A stretch of DNA of 64,000 bases, from the NCBI GenBank assembly GCA_031553855.1, contig JAVBKW010000027.1, positions 93,115 through 157,114 of the forward strand, written 5' to 3'. Source of the DNA: RACS-047 sp031553855 (GTDB taxonomy: Bacteria > Bacillota > Clostridia > Christensenellales > Pumilibacteraceae). Shown here piece after piece: positions 43,630 to 53,345 of this stretch. Below the pieces are notes generated by a model. It worked only from the letters and a program-made list of their open reading frames with translations, searched no databases and was not told the DNA's origin. A program made the translations under genes and the position numbers. The first letter of the stretch is position 1. Each line of letters starts with the position of its first letter.

Positions 43630-44050
43630 TTACATCTCAAAATCCATTGTTTTAATTTCATCATCATCATCCCATTCAAACGCTGAATCATTTTCATAGA
43701 TATCTTCGTTATCATCATACTCGTCTTCAAAGATATCACTTTCTTGAACGTCATTTGCGTTCGTTTCCGCTTGCGTCTCCGCTCCACGTTATCGAATCGC
43801 CAAAGAACTGCATAGTAACGGGCTTTTCGGGATTCTTAAGCTTTTCCACAAAAGCTTTTACCCTTGCGCTTTGACTTTCTGGAACAAAGCCTTTATAAGC
43901 CTGAGAATGTCTGTACGTTACGCAAACTTGTTTTGGTATTTTCAGTCAGCTTACTTTTACCGTCATTTGCAAGAGAATAATCAACGCCTTCTTCATAGCA
44001 AACATCAAGCCCGTAATCTCATCAGGCTTATACAAAAGTTGCTTTTTCAT
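43630..44050 (-). pseudogene. Decayed SGNH-hydrolase gene with unrelated acidic tail
   Basis: Reading in successive frames gives MKKQLLYKPDEI, then CYEEGVDYSLANDGKSKLTE, then VPESQSARVKAFVEKLKN followed by TMQFFGDSITWSGD. The last contains the GDSIT block I of SGNH/GDSL hydrolases. At least three frame changes and one in-frame stop separate the parts. The 3' end reads AETQAETNANDVQESDIFED and further Asp/Glu-rich residues in yet another frame, which looks like the tail of a different protein. An AGG and an ATG remain at the 5' end. It lies between the tRNA scar and the deacetylase gene and supports past rearrangement at this site. Confidence 0.7.
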
Positions 44051-44106
44051 TAGCTTTACCTATAAACAAAATTGAGTGCTTGTATTATTTAACCCTTTGA
44101 AGATGT

Positions 44107-44805
44107 CTAAATCTTTGTTTTAAACACTTCACCATTCGTACCATAGAAAATATCGTCCCTTCCTGAAATAAGTTTGCAAAATTTCTCAAATTTATCCCAC
44201 GAAATATAATCCGCATCCATCTCGTACGTATGACCCCAAATATAAAATAATTTAGGTTCTTCGCTCTTTAATGAAATAAATTCCTTACCCATTTCAAAAA
44301 GTTTATCAACTTCAATATAAAATACGCTTGGATTAAACCTGTATAGATTTTCTTGAAGTTCAAACGAATACGTCGAGGTTATTGTTCTAGCGAACTTTAT
44401 ATTTGTTTTATCCCGTATTATTGCCGCCACTCTGTCGTCATTATTTATTCCGCCGCAAGGATATGCCATCACTTTCACTTCATATCCGCATAAGTTTTGC
44501 AAGTTTATTCTGTCCTGTTCCACTTGCTTTATTATTGCGTACTCATCTAGAGTCGTCAGATTCGGATGCGTTAACGTGTGAACCGCAACTTCGTGCCCTT
44601 TATAAATTCTGTCAACTTGGGTTTTTATTACCTTATTGTTACTTATTCCATTGCTTTCCAATTCTCCCTCCGGTACCAACAACTCCGAGTTCAAATTAAA
44701 TGTTGCCTTTAATCCATACTTATCCAATATCTCGATTGCCCGGATGTCCTGCGTAACGCCGTCATCAAAACTGAACGTTAGAGCTTTCTTCTTGCCTTGC
44801 CACAT
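44107..44805 (-). CDS. Polysaccharide deacetylase (CE4/NodB domain)
   Basis: A 232-residue NodB-fold protein. The first motif ALTFSFDDGVTQD holds the catalytic and metal Asp, and HTLTHPNLT is the HxxxH metal site; VMAYPCGG gives the third motif. No signal peptide is present, so it should act in the cytoplasm, possibly on N-acetyl groups of an imported oligosaccharide. The start at 44805 follows GGAGGAG; the longer start at 44835 would lie within the untranslated leader. It has its own promoter and is not simply the tail of the GH operon. Confidence 0.9.
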   Translation of the reverse strand: MWQGKKKALTFSFDDGVTQDIRAIEILDKYGLKATFNLNSELLVPEGELESNGISNNKVIKTQVDRIYKGHEVAVHTLTHPNLTTLDEYAIIKQVEQDRINLQNLCGYEVKVMAYPCGGINNDDRVAAIIRDKTNIKFARTITSTYSFELQENLYRFNPSVFYIEVDKLFEMGKEFISLKSEEPKLFYIWGHTYEMDADYISWDKFEKFCKLISGRDDIFYGTNGEVFKTKI

Positions 44806-44826
44806 ATTAAAATCTCCTCCGCAAAG

Positions 44827-44855
44827 ATTGTACAATAGTTGAGTCGTAAAGTCAA
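44827..44855 (-). promoter_or_regulatory. Promoter of the deacetylase gene
   Basis: TTGACT (44850-44855) and TACAAT (44827-44832) on the minus strand are 17 bases apart, giving a leader of about 15 bases with the GGAGGAG inside it. A small ATAAAC/GTTTAT palindrome lies at 44888-44902. Confidence 0.8.
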
Positions 44856-45005
44856 ACTAATGGATTTTATTTATTTTGTTTATTCTTATAAACTTCGTTT
44901 ATTTGCAATTCCAAAGCTTGAACTACGCTATCATGGTTAAAAATCTTATTTCTGATTATTTGCTATATGCAAAATTGCAGGGTGAACTTACTCTACGCTT
45001 TTTTG

Positions 45006-47384
45006 TTAGTATCCACTAAGAATTAATGTGCTGATTTTGCCGGCATGTGCTTTTATTGTGAGGCTATCTTCTTGAATTTTCTCTGATGAAAGTATTCTGC
45101 CGAATAAATCAGCAAATATCACTTGCTTGTTTCTCAAAAGCGAACCCTTAATAATTGCTTTTGAACTGTCGTTTTGAATTCGCATCGTGTTGCCGTGAAT
45201 AGCTAATATATGACAGTTGTGACATTTTAAAATGTTTTCTGTGATATTTGCAGTAAAAGCGCCTTCAAGAAGAATCGGGGGTTCTTCTTTTTCCGATTCA
45301 ACATTACCTAAATAAAACTCAAAATTCAAATCCCCGCTCATCCATTGCGGAAAATTCGTACCCCACATATTATTAAAAAGATTAAAGAATATATCACCGT
45401 TATCAGGTTTTTTAAAAGTGCCTCCGTTAAAACGATAAATGCCGTCTTTGCCGAATGAAACAAGCGGACAAGTTTGACTTTCTATTCTTAAATTATCAAC
45501 CGAAATAAACTTATCAACGGCAAACATTAAATTATTTGCGTCTTTGCAAATATCTTTTTGCGGATTCAGAACTAATCCGGATTTATTGACGCAAATATGT
45601 TTGGGTGCTTTATTTATATCAAAAACTAAATAACCGGCTTCAATAAAAGGCGTTGCTTGTTTATTATGAAGTCTTAGTTCGATATGCACCCCGTCCGTAA
45701 GCAACGTATAAATGATTTCAATATTTTCCGCATCGCCGAACTCGGTGCAGCTTTTTTTATTTGTTGCCGACAAAGACACGACGGTGCTTGCACCTTTTTG
45801 TGCAACATTGACGGGTTTCCATATGAAATATTCATCCTGTATCTCAGGATAGTTTTGTCTGCCAAAATCAGCTATAGCCCAGTCGTAAATTCTATAGAGA
45901 TAGTCTTTCAAAAAATCCGTCATACGCTGAGTGCCGATAACACTATATTGATAGGCCGATTTAATTTTCGTTCCGTTTTTGATATCGTTGATCATGATAT
46001 CATCATTTTCAATACTAAGTGAAAAGGCCTTATTTTCCGGAACAGTACATTCGTTTTTCTGCATGATTTCAAACGGCGTAAGTGAGAACGGTTCCAGCTC
46101 TACACAAGCGAAATTACGCACACCGTTAATAACCGGAATATTTTTTAGACCTTTTATTTCGCCTATATCAACGCATCCTTTAAAAACTTTGCCGGAAGGA
46201 TTGAAAATTGAAATATATTTATTCTGCCCGCAAAAATGATTTTGTAAATCTTTTTTCAGTAAATCCGAAGCTTTTGCCGCTTTATTAGCTCTTTCCCGCT
46301 GTTCGTCCCATGATTGCTCCATATTAATATAGCGGGGCTCAGACTTTTGTGAATTGAAACCTTGTTTATCGTATGCACGACCCCAACCTAAATGAGATTT
46401 AACATCCAAGCCCCAAGTATGCTCGCAGAACAATATCGCATTATCATAATAATCGTCCGTTTGTATTTTCGGCAGCGTTACTCCGTTAAAAGACATATAT
46501 GCCGCAAGTTTTTCAAGAGCTGTTATTTCTCTGCGGCTATGACGCAAAAGCGCTGTTTCAATCGGATAAGTACCGGCGCCGTGTATCCATGTATCGCCCA
46601 AATCTCCGTATACAACAGGCAAGTCAGATAAATCTTCCTGAATAATATCATAATAAAAATCATCCATTGAACCAATTTTAAAATCGCAGCTAACACCGCT
46701 CTCATTTATTTGATTAAGAAGCTGCCCGACAATGCCTGAATCGTGCGGACCTATATTATCGTTTGTCTGAAGCATAGCCAACCACGCTTTATATTTCCAG
46801 TCAGGCGGAGGAAGCAAAGTACTTCCGTACCCTCCCTTGCTGTAAAAAGTTAAAACACGGCTGCCGTCCTTTCCTTCCCACCAGAAAAGCCTGGGCACGT
46901 CCGGCGGGAGGCTTGCCGGATTACAGCCTAAATGTAAAAACTTAACGCCGGCTGAAGCTAACACAGACGGTAAAATAAGCGAATGCCCCGGAACGTCAGT
47001 CATTTTTGCACTGACCGGATAAGGCTTATTATATTTATCGCAAAACTCTTTAGCGTATTTGAAGCCGTATATAAGCTCTTCCACGCTTAAAAGCTCCGTA
47101 TGCATAGTAAACGGCAACGCATGACAGAGCAATTGTCCTCCCTCAATTAATTTTTCAGCACGCAAAAGGCGGTCCGGAGTAGTGTGCTTAAGCATTTGAA
47201 GAAGCGGCCATGCAGGCATTGTCCAAACATATCGCAGGCCCTGTTTAGAATCCTGCGTACCTTCGCAGACTTCAAGAACTTTATCCAACATACCAGTACC
47301 GTAACTGCCTATGAGTTCAGAGGATAATTCAGTAAATCCTATGTCGAAATGAGTTTTGAATACGGCTGTTATTTTGGGCGTCAT
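45006..47384 (-). CDS. GH38-like / DUF5054 glycosidase
   Basis: A 792-residue protein opening with FKTHFDIGFTELSSELIGSY. The HxDxG pattern is the metal site of GH38 alpha-mannosidases and of the related DUF5054 proteins. MTDVPGHSLILPSVLASAG and DSGIVGQLLNQINESG continue the N-terminal barrel. The C-terminal half is beta-rich, as in GH38. It should be cytoplasmic since no signal peptide is seen. The DUF5054 group has no established substrate; alpha-mannoside cleavage is only a suggestion. It is the last gene of the operon, 17 bases after the LacZ-type gene. Confidence 0.82.
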   Translation of the reverse strand: MTPKITAVFKTHFDIGFTELSSELIGSYGTGMLDKVLEVCEGTQDSKQGLRYVWTMPAWPLLQMLKHTTPDRLLRAEKLIEGGQLLCHALPFTMHTELLSVEELIYGFKYAKEFCDKYNKPYPVSAKMTDVPGHSLILPSVLASAGVKFLHLGCNPASLPPDVPRLFWWEGKDGSRVLTFYSKGGYGSTLLPPPDWKYKAWLAMLQTNDNIGPHDSGIVGQLLNQINESGVSCDFKIGSMDDFYYDIIQEDLSDLPVVYGDLGDTWIHGAGTYPIETALLRHSRREITALEKLAAYMSFNGVTLPKIQTDDYYDNAILFCEHTWGLDVKSHLGWGRAYDKQGFNSQKSEPRYINMEQSWDEQRERANKAAKASDLLKKDLQNHFCGQNKYISIFNPSGKVFKGCVDIGEIKGLKNIPVINGVRNFACVELEPFSLTPFEIMQKNECTVPENKAFSLSIENDDIMINDIKNGTKIKSAYQYSVIGTQRMTDFLKDYLYRIYDWAIADFGRQNYPEIQDEYFIWKPVNVAQKGASTVVSLSATNKKSCTEFGDAENIEIIYTLLTDGVHIELRLHNKQATPFIEAGYLVFDINKAPKHICVNKSGLVLNPQKDICKDANNLMFAVDKFISVDNLRIESQTCPLVSFGKDGIYRFNGGTFKKPDNGDIFFNLFNNMWGTNFPQWMSGDLNFEFYLGNVESEKEEPPILLEGAFTANITENILKCHNCHILAIHGNTMRIQNDSSKAIIKGSLLRNKQVIFADLFGRILSSEKIQEDSLTIKAHAGKISTLILSGY

Positions 47385-47401
47385 TTAAAATTTTTCTCCT
47401 G

Positions 47402-50389
47402 TCAGTTATCTTGAGATATTTCTTTAAAGGGCTCTATTAAAAATGAATATGAAAAATTCTCAGGTTTCAGGCGATACTTTTCTGTCGGAAAAGGGCCGCA
47501 ACTGCCGGAACCTACACCTGAAAAATATCCGTCTATCATGAATTGAGTATATTCTGAGAATTTTATGTCTCTCAAATGGCTGAATTTTTCGTAATCCTCA
47601 TGATTAAAATGAAGTGCGTTTATATCGAGAACGCAGCCGTTACCCGACACTTTGAGTGCTATTCCTTTTTTCGAATCTATGAGTTTTGCCCACCGCACTC
47701 CATGCCGATTTCCGCCCTCTTGCGGTCGGATATTAGGCATACAAAGCTTATCGACAGTTTCCGAATAAACTCCGACAGTACTTGCCTCTAAAAAATCAGG
47801 ATAGCTTTCGCGTGGTCCGTAACCATACCATTCAAGCTTATCAAAGCCGGATTGTAAATCGATTTTAAGTCCGAATCTGGGAAGAAATACAAGATTTTCT
47901 GCCCACACTGTGGGTGCCAGATTACAGTTAATTTTAATCGCTCCGTTTCCGAATATTTCATACTCAGTATTCAGTTCAAACATTTTTTGATATTTAGGCG
48001 GAGAAAAATCACTTTTTACCTTAAAAATAAGACTTGTTTTAGTACGTTCAACAGAAACTTCTCTTGGGCTTATCCACATCTGATGAAGTTTATATTCCTT
48101 CCATGTGCGTTCGGCATACATATCGTTATCAATAGAATAACGCATGATATTAGGAACAAATCCGCTTACGGGGCTTCCGAAATTTCTGTATTTTGTTGAA
48201 GGTTTTGGGCATATTAATTCATCGCCGCAATAGCGAAAACTTGATATAGTTCCGTTAAAAATATCAAAAATAATTTCACAGTCTTTAGCTCTAAGCTTGT
48301 AAAATTCGCTTGTCTCCGCTAAAATAACCGGCGGCGCAGTTTCTTTTTGAACCGCAAAACATTGCTCTGACTCCCAACAATGCTGCTCTGACGCTATTTC
48401 TCTGTCGTTTAACAAATAATGAATATTTATTAAATTTTCTTTATTCTTTTGGACTGTGAATCCAATATTATGTAAAACCGTCTGTTCCGGCGGAATTATT
48501 TCTGTAAACTCGACCGAATCGGTTTCAGTCCCGTTTACAAAATGTTTAATTACGATTTTTAAATCAGAAGTGTTCTTAAAATTCCAAGTATTAAAAAAAT
48601 GAATTCTATCATTATCTAATTTCGATCTTACAGGACGGTATGCAGCTTTGACTTCATAATACGATATGCTGGGACTGCGGTCGGCATTAACGACGCCGTC
48701 AACACAAAAATTTGAGTTATGCATATACTCACCGTGATCACCGCCATAGGTATTATAACCGTAAATATACGGAGAATGGCTCACCCACTCCCAAATGCAA
48801 CCGCCCATTGAATTTTCATGTGAATAAAAAAATTCACAGTATTCTTTTAAACCGCCAGGACCGATACCCATACTATGAGCATATTCACATAGGAAAAACG
48901 GCTTAACTGGCGAAAGTGAGCACATTTCTTCCAATTTGTCCGGAAAAGTGTACATCATGCTATAAACGTCATAATCGGGGTATTCATTAGAATTATAATG
49001 AACGGGTATGTGTGTGTCAAGGCTTTTTATTAAATCTCGGCATGCAAACAAATTATTTCCGTTATTGCTTTCGTTACCTAAGCTCCACATAATAATACAG
49101 GCATTTCCGCGATCTCTCATATACATAGCAAGAACACGCTTTTTATACCGTTCTTCCCAGGTAACGTCAGATGTAAAATCATAACATAGCGGCGCCCATT
49201 GGCTTGTTTCAATATCCGCCTCATCTATAACGTACAAACCTATTTCATTACATAGCTCAAAAAATACGGGCGGCGGCGGATAATGCGAGCATCTGACGGT
49301 ATCGACATTCGCTTCTTTCATCAACTCAAGATCTTTGATTAAGTCATCTACAGACGTTACCCATCCGTTGAGAGGATGGGTGCTGTGAAAGTTTACACCC
49401 TTACATTTAAGCGACTTATCATTGAATAAAAAACGTCCGCCGTCAATTCGGATATTTCTAAAACCTATACGTTTTTTTACACACTCAAGCGTTTCATTGC
49501 CGTCTTTTATTTTTAAAATTAAATCATAAAGCTCAGGTGTTTCGGCGCTCCAACTACACAGGTTTTTAATACTATATTTATGTTCTTTTTCAGTGCTTGC
49601 AAAAACATCTTTTAAGATAATGTCACCGTGGTGCTGTAATGTCATTTCCACAACGCATTTGTCTTTGCCTGATATTTCTGTGTCAATACAAAGTAAATAA
49701 TCTGTTTCGTTTATGCGGATTCCGTCGGCATAAATATCATAAAAAAAACTTTTCTCAAATCCGGTCAGATAAACGTCACGGAAAATACCGTTATTGCGGA
49801 ACATGTCCTGACATTCCAAATAGCTTCCGTTACTCCACTTATAGACAAATATAACAATAGAATTTGTGCCGGTATGCAAAAAGTCAGTCAGGTCAAATTC
49901 AGCAGTATTATGACTGCCTTCGCTGTATCCTGCCTGTTTGCCGTTAACATAAAGGTGAAAAGCAGAGCATACTCCGTGCAAGGTTATAAAGGTATGCTCT
50001 TTCAGCCGCTCCGTAATTACTTCGCGCTTATAGATTCCTACGGGATTTTCCGCAGGAACCAAAGGCGGTGTAACAGGAAACGGAAACGTATCGTTAAGAT
50101 AGAACGGCTCTTCATAACCGGTGAACTGCCAGCAGCTGGGCACGTGTATTTTGTTGAACGGCAAGCTGCCGTTCAACGCCATATCAGTATCAAGCCGCCG
50201 GCAATCCGGCAAGTAGCAAAAATCCCATTCGCCGTTAAGCGAAACAACACGTTCTGATTTTTCGGGATATAAGTTACCTGAGCAGCTCGCCTCATCGGGA
50301 AATGGAATAAAGTAGCTTCTCGGTTTTAGTTTATTTCGCTCGATAATTTCGAAATTCTGCCAATCAGGCAATATAGTCTTTCTGTTCAT
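47402..50389 (-). CDS. lacZ: GH2 beta-galactosidase, LacZ type
   Basis: At 995 residues the protein has the length and five-domain plan of LacZ. The jelly-roll comes first (SVNGEWDFCYLPD-like; VPSCWQFTGYEEPFYLND). The barrel holds the acid/base Glu in IIMWSLGNESNNGN and the nucleophile Glu in PFFLCEYAHSMGIGPGG. The Bgal small-chain domain closes it (YRNFGSPVSGFVPNIMRYSIDND ... WYGYGPRESYPDFL). Expected activity is removal of terminal beta-galactose inside the cell. It follows the surface protein gene by 32 bases and precedes the GH38-like gene. Its substrate in this operon may be a galactose-bearing oligosaccharide. Confidence 0.93.
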   Translation of the reverse strand: MNRKTILPDWQNFEIIERNKLKPRSYFIPFPDEASCSGNLYPEKSERVVSLNGEWDFCYLPDCRRLDTDMALNGSLPFNKIHVPSCWQFTGYEEPFYLNDTFPFPVTPPLVPAENPVGIYKREVITERLKEHTFITLHGVCSAFHLYVNGKQAGYSEGSHNTAEFDLTDFLHTGTNSIVIFVYKWSNGSYLECQDMFRNNGIFRDVYLTGFEKSFFYDIYADGIRINETDYLLCIDTEISGKDKCVVEMTLQHHGDIILKDVFASTEKEHKYSIKNLCSWSAETPELYDLILKIKDGNETLECVKKRIGFRNIRIDGGRFLFNDKSLKCKGVNFHSTHPLNGWVTSVDDLIKDLELMKEANVDTVRCSHYPPPPVFFELCNEIGLYVIDEADIETSQWAPLCYDFTSDVTWEERYKKRVLAMYMRDRGNACIIMWSLGNESNNGNNLFACRDLIKSLDTHIPVHYNSNEYPDYDVYSMMYTFPDKLEEMCSLSPVKPFFLCEYAHSMGIGPGGLKEYCEFFYSHENSMGGCIWEWVSHSPYIYGYNTYGGDHGEYMHNSNFCVDGVVNADRSPSISYYEVKAAYRPVRSKLDNDRIHFFNTWNFKNTSDLKIVIKHFVNGTETDSVEFTEIIPPEQTVLHNIGFTVQKNKENLINIHYLLNDREIASEQHCWESEQCFAVQKETAPPVILAETSEFYKLRAKDCEIIFDIFNGTISSFRYCGDELICPKPSTKYRNFGSPVSGFVPNIMRYSIDNDMYAERTWKEYKLHQMWISPREVSVERTKTSLIFKVKSDFSPPKYQKMFELNTEYEIFGNGAIKINCNLAPTVWAENLVFLPRFGLKIDLQSGFDKLEWYGYGPRESYPDFLEASTVGVYSETVDKLCMPNIRPQEGGNRHGVRWAKLIDSKKGIALKVSGNGCVLDINALHFNHEDYEKFSHLRDIKFSEYTQFMIDGYFSGVGSGSCGPFPTEKYRLKPENFSYSFLIEPFKEISQDN

Positions 50390-50421
50390 TTGTCAAATCC
50401 CGTAATTTTATTTTACTTAGC

Positions 50422-53298
50422 TTATATAAATTTTCTTTTTTTAAATACAAATAATATCGGAAGCGCAAGCAGCGCAAATATTGCAACAAGCGACAACTCC
50501 GAAGTGCCCATAACCCCAGCACAGCCTTTATTTGCAGGCGGAGCGTCAATAGCAAACGAAACTTCTTCTTCCTTTGTGTTGATTCCGTCACTTGCTTTAA
50601 ATACAAGCTTGTAATTCCCAGCTTCGGTCAAAGTTATTTCAATTCCGCTGAAAGTAACTTCTGTTCCGTCGCGGTACAGCTTGATCTCAAGCGTAGGATT
50701 TACCTGGAAATTATCGGTAACGTATACTTCTGAAATATCGATTTTGTCGCCGATATTATACTTTGCTTTAAATACGTCCAGCCCGTGGATTACAGGCGCT
50801 ACGGTATCGGCTACGGTAATTGTGAATTCTTTTTCCGATTTTTTTCCGGCCTCATCTTCTGCGGAAACTTTAACAGTATATATTCCGGACGCAGAAAGAG
50901 TTAATGCGTTGCTTACGCTTTTAGAACCGTCGGGCAAAGTTGTTATAAATGCGACTATGATATTTGCCGCGGCGGTATGATTATCCGTAACTTCTATATA
51001 ATCGAAAAGATCAATTTCAGAACCGATTTCAATATTTTTATTTTCGGCTGTAATGACAGGCGGCTGTAAATCCGCTACCGTAATTTTGATTTTGAACGGA
51101 ATAGCTTTTATGCCGCTTACATTTACAGTAGCGTTAGCTGTATAATTACCGAGTCCGTCAAGCGGAATGGTTGAGCCGCCCGCTACAAGAGTGAACGTTA
51201 TGCCGCTGCTTGCACCTATCTTCAAAATATCGGCAGGATCGGCCGTTGCTGCGGCTTCCATCGTATGTTTTATCTCGGAAACAGGTACCGTGCTTATAGT
51301 CGCCGCGTTTTCAGCCGCAAGACTTATAAAGCAATTTTCAAAAAGTACTTCTCCTTCCGCAGTATAAGTTCCTTCAAGGTAAACGCCGGTATCGAATCCT
51401 TTTAATTTAACGTTGTTCAAAATAAGCGACGAGGCGCTGTCAGCGGATATTCCTAATCCTTGGCCTGCAAGCGTTATGTCCTCAAATTTCAGAACCGCGC
51501 CTTCCGCGCTTACTGAAGCGGTATAACTTAAAAAATCATATTTGTTTGACGGCGAGCTCCCCCCCTGAACAGTAAGGGCGTTTCCGTTTTCCGACGAGAA
51601 GGTTATATCTCGTGTAATATTTAACGGCGCAGTAAGAGTGATATCAGATGTCAGTATAATCTCTTCTCTTGCCGTATTTGCCAATGCGGATAATAACTGA
51701 GAGCTTGTAGATACTTTCTCGTAATTGTAATTTCCAAGCGATACCTTACCAATTTTAAAAGTAACGTCATCAATATTGCGAAGCGACAAACCGAACCCGC
51801 TCAAAGTAGACGGAACTTCGCCCTGCGTTATTCCTTTTGCGCTTATATTTAGTTCAATAATTAAATCATACCAGCCTGTCTGGTTATATTCGGCATAGTC
51901 TTTTCTTACGGCTGTATCGTAATTATAGACTCCGTTAAAAGCACCGTCATAGAGCATAATGCTGAAAGCATGTTCAGTGCCAGTTAGCGCCTTATTTACC
52001 CAAAAACGGAATTTAATAAAATCATATTCGCTTGTCGAAATTGATCTGGGAGTTTTCAATGCAAAGCCCTCCCACGGGCTTCCGGTCAATTGCAAAGCGC
52101 CGAATGCGCCGTCGTTCTCATCTGCAATATAGCTTGCGGATCCGCCTCCGACAGCTAAAGTTGCTCCTTCTTCAGCTCCGGCAAAGAGTACACCTGCACC
52201 CAAATCCGCGGGGATAGCGGCAGGCACCTGACCGTTGCAAAATTCTATTTTTTCTATTGTTACCGACGCCGCCCAATCGTTATTGAACAGTATTCCGAAC
52301 CCTGAAATTTTTGCAGGTACAGTTGATGCGCCCTCATGAGCGAAAAAGCTTGTAAAAGGTATATTGACTATTCTGCTGCCGGATGCAAAGTTTTCTTTTA
52401 TCTGATAAACGGCATAACTAAGAAGATTAGAGTAAGTACCGGCAGAGTCTAACAAATAAAAATTCATATATGCATCAGCGCTTGCGAATTTTTTAGGAAA
52501 GCTAAGAGTTATGGCTGCGTAGTCATATTTTTCGCTTACCGCATACCTGTTTGTTTGGAAAACGCCTCTCGACCATCTTCCGTCATGTCCGTCGCCCACT
52601 ACTCCGTCCTGCGATAAGATCACCTTACCGTCATTGTGCGTTGCATCCGTTTTTGTAGGCTCATGCACTATATCAACTGCAGCCGTGTCATCAAAAATCA
52701 CTGAAGCTTCGGTGCGTGACACGTTAAGTGTGATTGAATTCAACTTAACTGTGATAGGATCGCCGTCCGAAGTTTTGTTAGAACCATTATTTTTAAATGC
52801 AAAGCCTGTGAAAGAAGCTGTAACAAAATCTAATTGTTTTGCAAACGAATCAGTTAAATTAAACGTGATATCCTGAGATCCCACAACGACACTGTTCGAC
52901 GGGGCAAAATAATATTGCACAAAATTATTACTGCCCCAATTGTCACCGGTCGCACCGCTATCAAGCAGGTAAAGCGAATAACCGGGATTCACAGCGTGGC
53001 TGAAATCAAGATTCATGGTTACTGACACACATTCCGCTGCAGATATACTGTTTCCGGTCTGATATGCGGAAGCGAACCACTCTGATGAACTTACCAGCTT
53101 TCCATCAACTATCTGCATTTCAGCTTGAAGCGGGGTCAACTTATCTTTATCCGCATCTCCTGCAAATAATACCGCCGTGTTACCGCTTCCCGCGGCAAAA
53201 ACTTCTTGCTCGGAGCTGTATCCAAAGCTAAAAGCAACACCGAAGCATAGTAGCAATGCCAGCAGGCATGCTACATATTTTTTTCTCATCTTTAACAT
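50422..53298 (-). CDS. Giant surface protein with three CBM-like modules, beta-helix and C-terminal anchor
   Basis: A 958-residue secreted protein. After the signal peptide (YVACLLALLLCFGVAFSFGY) come three similar beta-sandwich modules, at about residues 45-205, 205-375 and 375-530. They share the frame VLFAG...SGFG.....DVTFKI and resemble carbohydrate-binding domains. A short parallel beta-helix follows (about 540-680: ITLTAPLNITRDITFSSENG). Two Ig-like domains follow (PPVITAENKNIEIGS; APVIHGLDVFKAKYN). The C-terminus reads NKGCAGVMGTSELSLVAIFA then LLALPILFVFKKRKFI, a Cys-Gly, hydrophobic helix and basic tail like rhombosortase- or Synergistes-type sorting tails. Start set by GGAGG at 53298. 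It sits directly downstream of the importer permease genes and may capture glycan at the cell surface. Confidence 0.72.
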   Translation of the reverse strand: MLKMRKKYVACLLALLLCFGVAFSFGYSSEQEVFAAGSGNTAVLFAGDADKDKLTPLQAEMQIVDGKLVSSSEWFASAYQTGNSISAAECVSVTMNLDFSHAVNPGYSLYLLDSGATGDNWGSNNFVQYYFAPSNSVVVGSQDITFNLTDSFAKQLDFVTASFTGFAFKNNGSNKTSDGDPITVKLNSITLNVSRTEASVIFDDTAAVDIVHEPTKTDATHNDGKVILSQDGVVGDGHDGRWSRGVFQTNRYAVSEKYDYAAITLSFPKKFASADAYMNFYLLDSAGTYSNLLSYAVYQIKENFASGSRIVNIPFTSFFAHEGASTVPAKISGFGILFNNDWAASVTIEKIEFCNGQVPAAIPADLGAGVLFAGAEEGATLAVGGGSASYIADENDGAFGALQLTGSPWEGFALKTPRSISTSEYDFIKFRFWVNKALTGTEHAFSIMLYDGAFNGVYNYDTAVRKDYAEYNQTGWYDLIIELNISAKGITQGEVPSTLSGFGLSLRNIDDVTFKIGKVSLGNYNYEKVSTSSQLLSALANTAREEIILTSDITLTAPLNITRDITFSSENGNALTVQGGSSPSNKYDFLSYTASVSAEGAVLKFEDITLAGQGLGISADSASSLILNNVKLKGFDTGVYLEGTYTAEGEVLFENCFISLAAENAATISTVPVSEIKHTMEAAATADPADILKIGASSGITFTLVAGGSTIPLDGLGNYTANATVNVSGIKAIPFKIKITVADLQPPVITAENKNIEIGSEIDLFDYIEVTDNHTAAANIIVAFITTLPDGSKSVSNALTLSASGIYTVKVSAEDEAGKKSEKEFTITVADTVAPVIHGLDVFKAKYNIGDKIDISEVYVTDNFQVNPTLEIKLYRDGTEVTFSGIEITLTEAGNYKLVFKASDGINTKEEEVSFAIDAPPANKGCAGVMGTSELSLVAIFALLALPILFVFKKRKFI

Positions 53299-53345
53299 AT
53301 TTCCTCCAATTTTTTTTATATTTTCCAAGGTTTAAGCCTTGTTAG

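Noticed and set aside
43871..44053. Plus-strand frame over the pseudogene
   Set aside because: It has no ribosome binding site, and the opposite strand shows recognisable SGNH-hydrolase remains.
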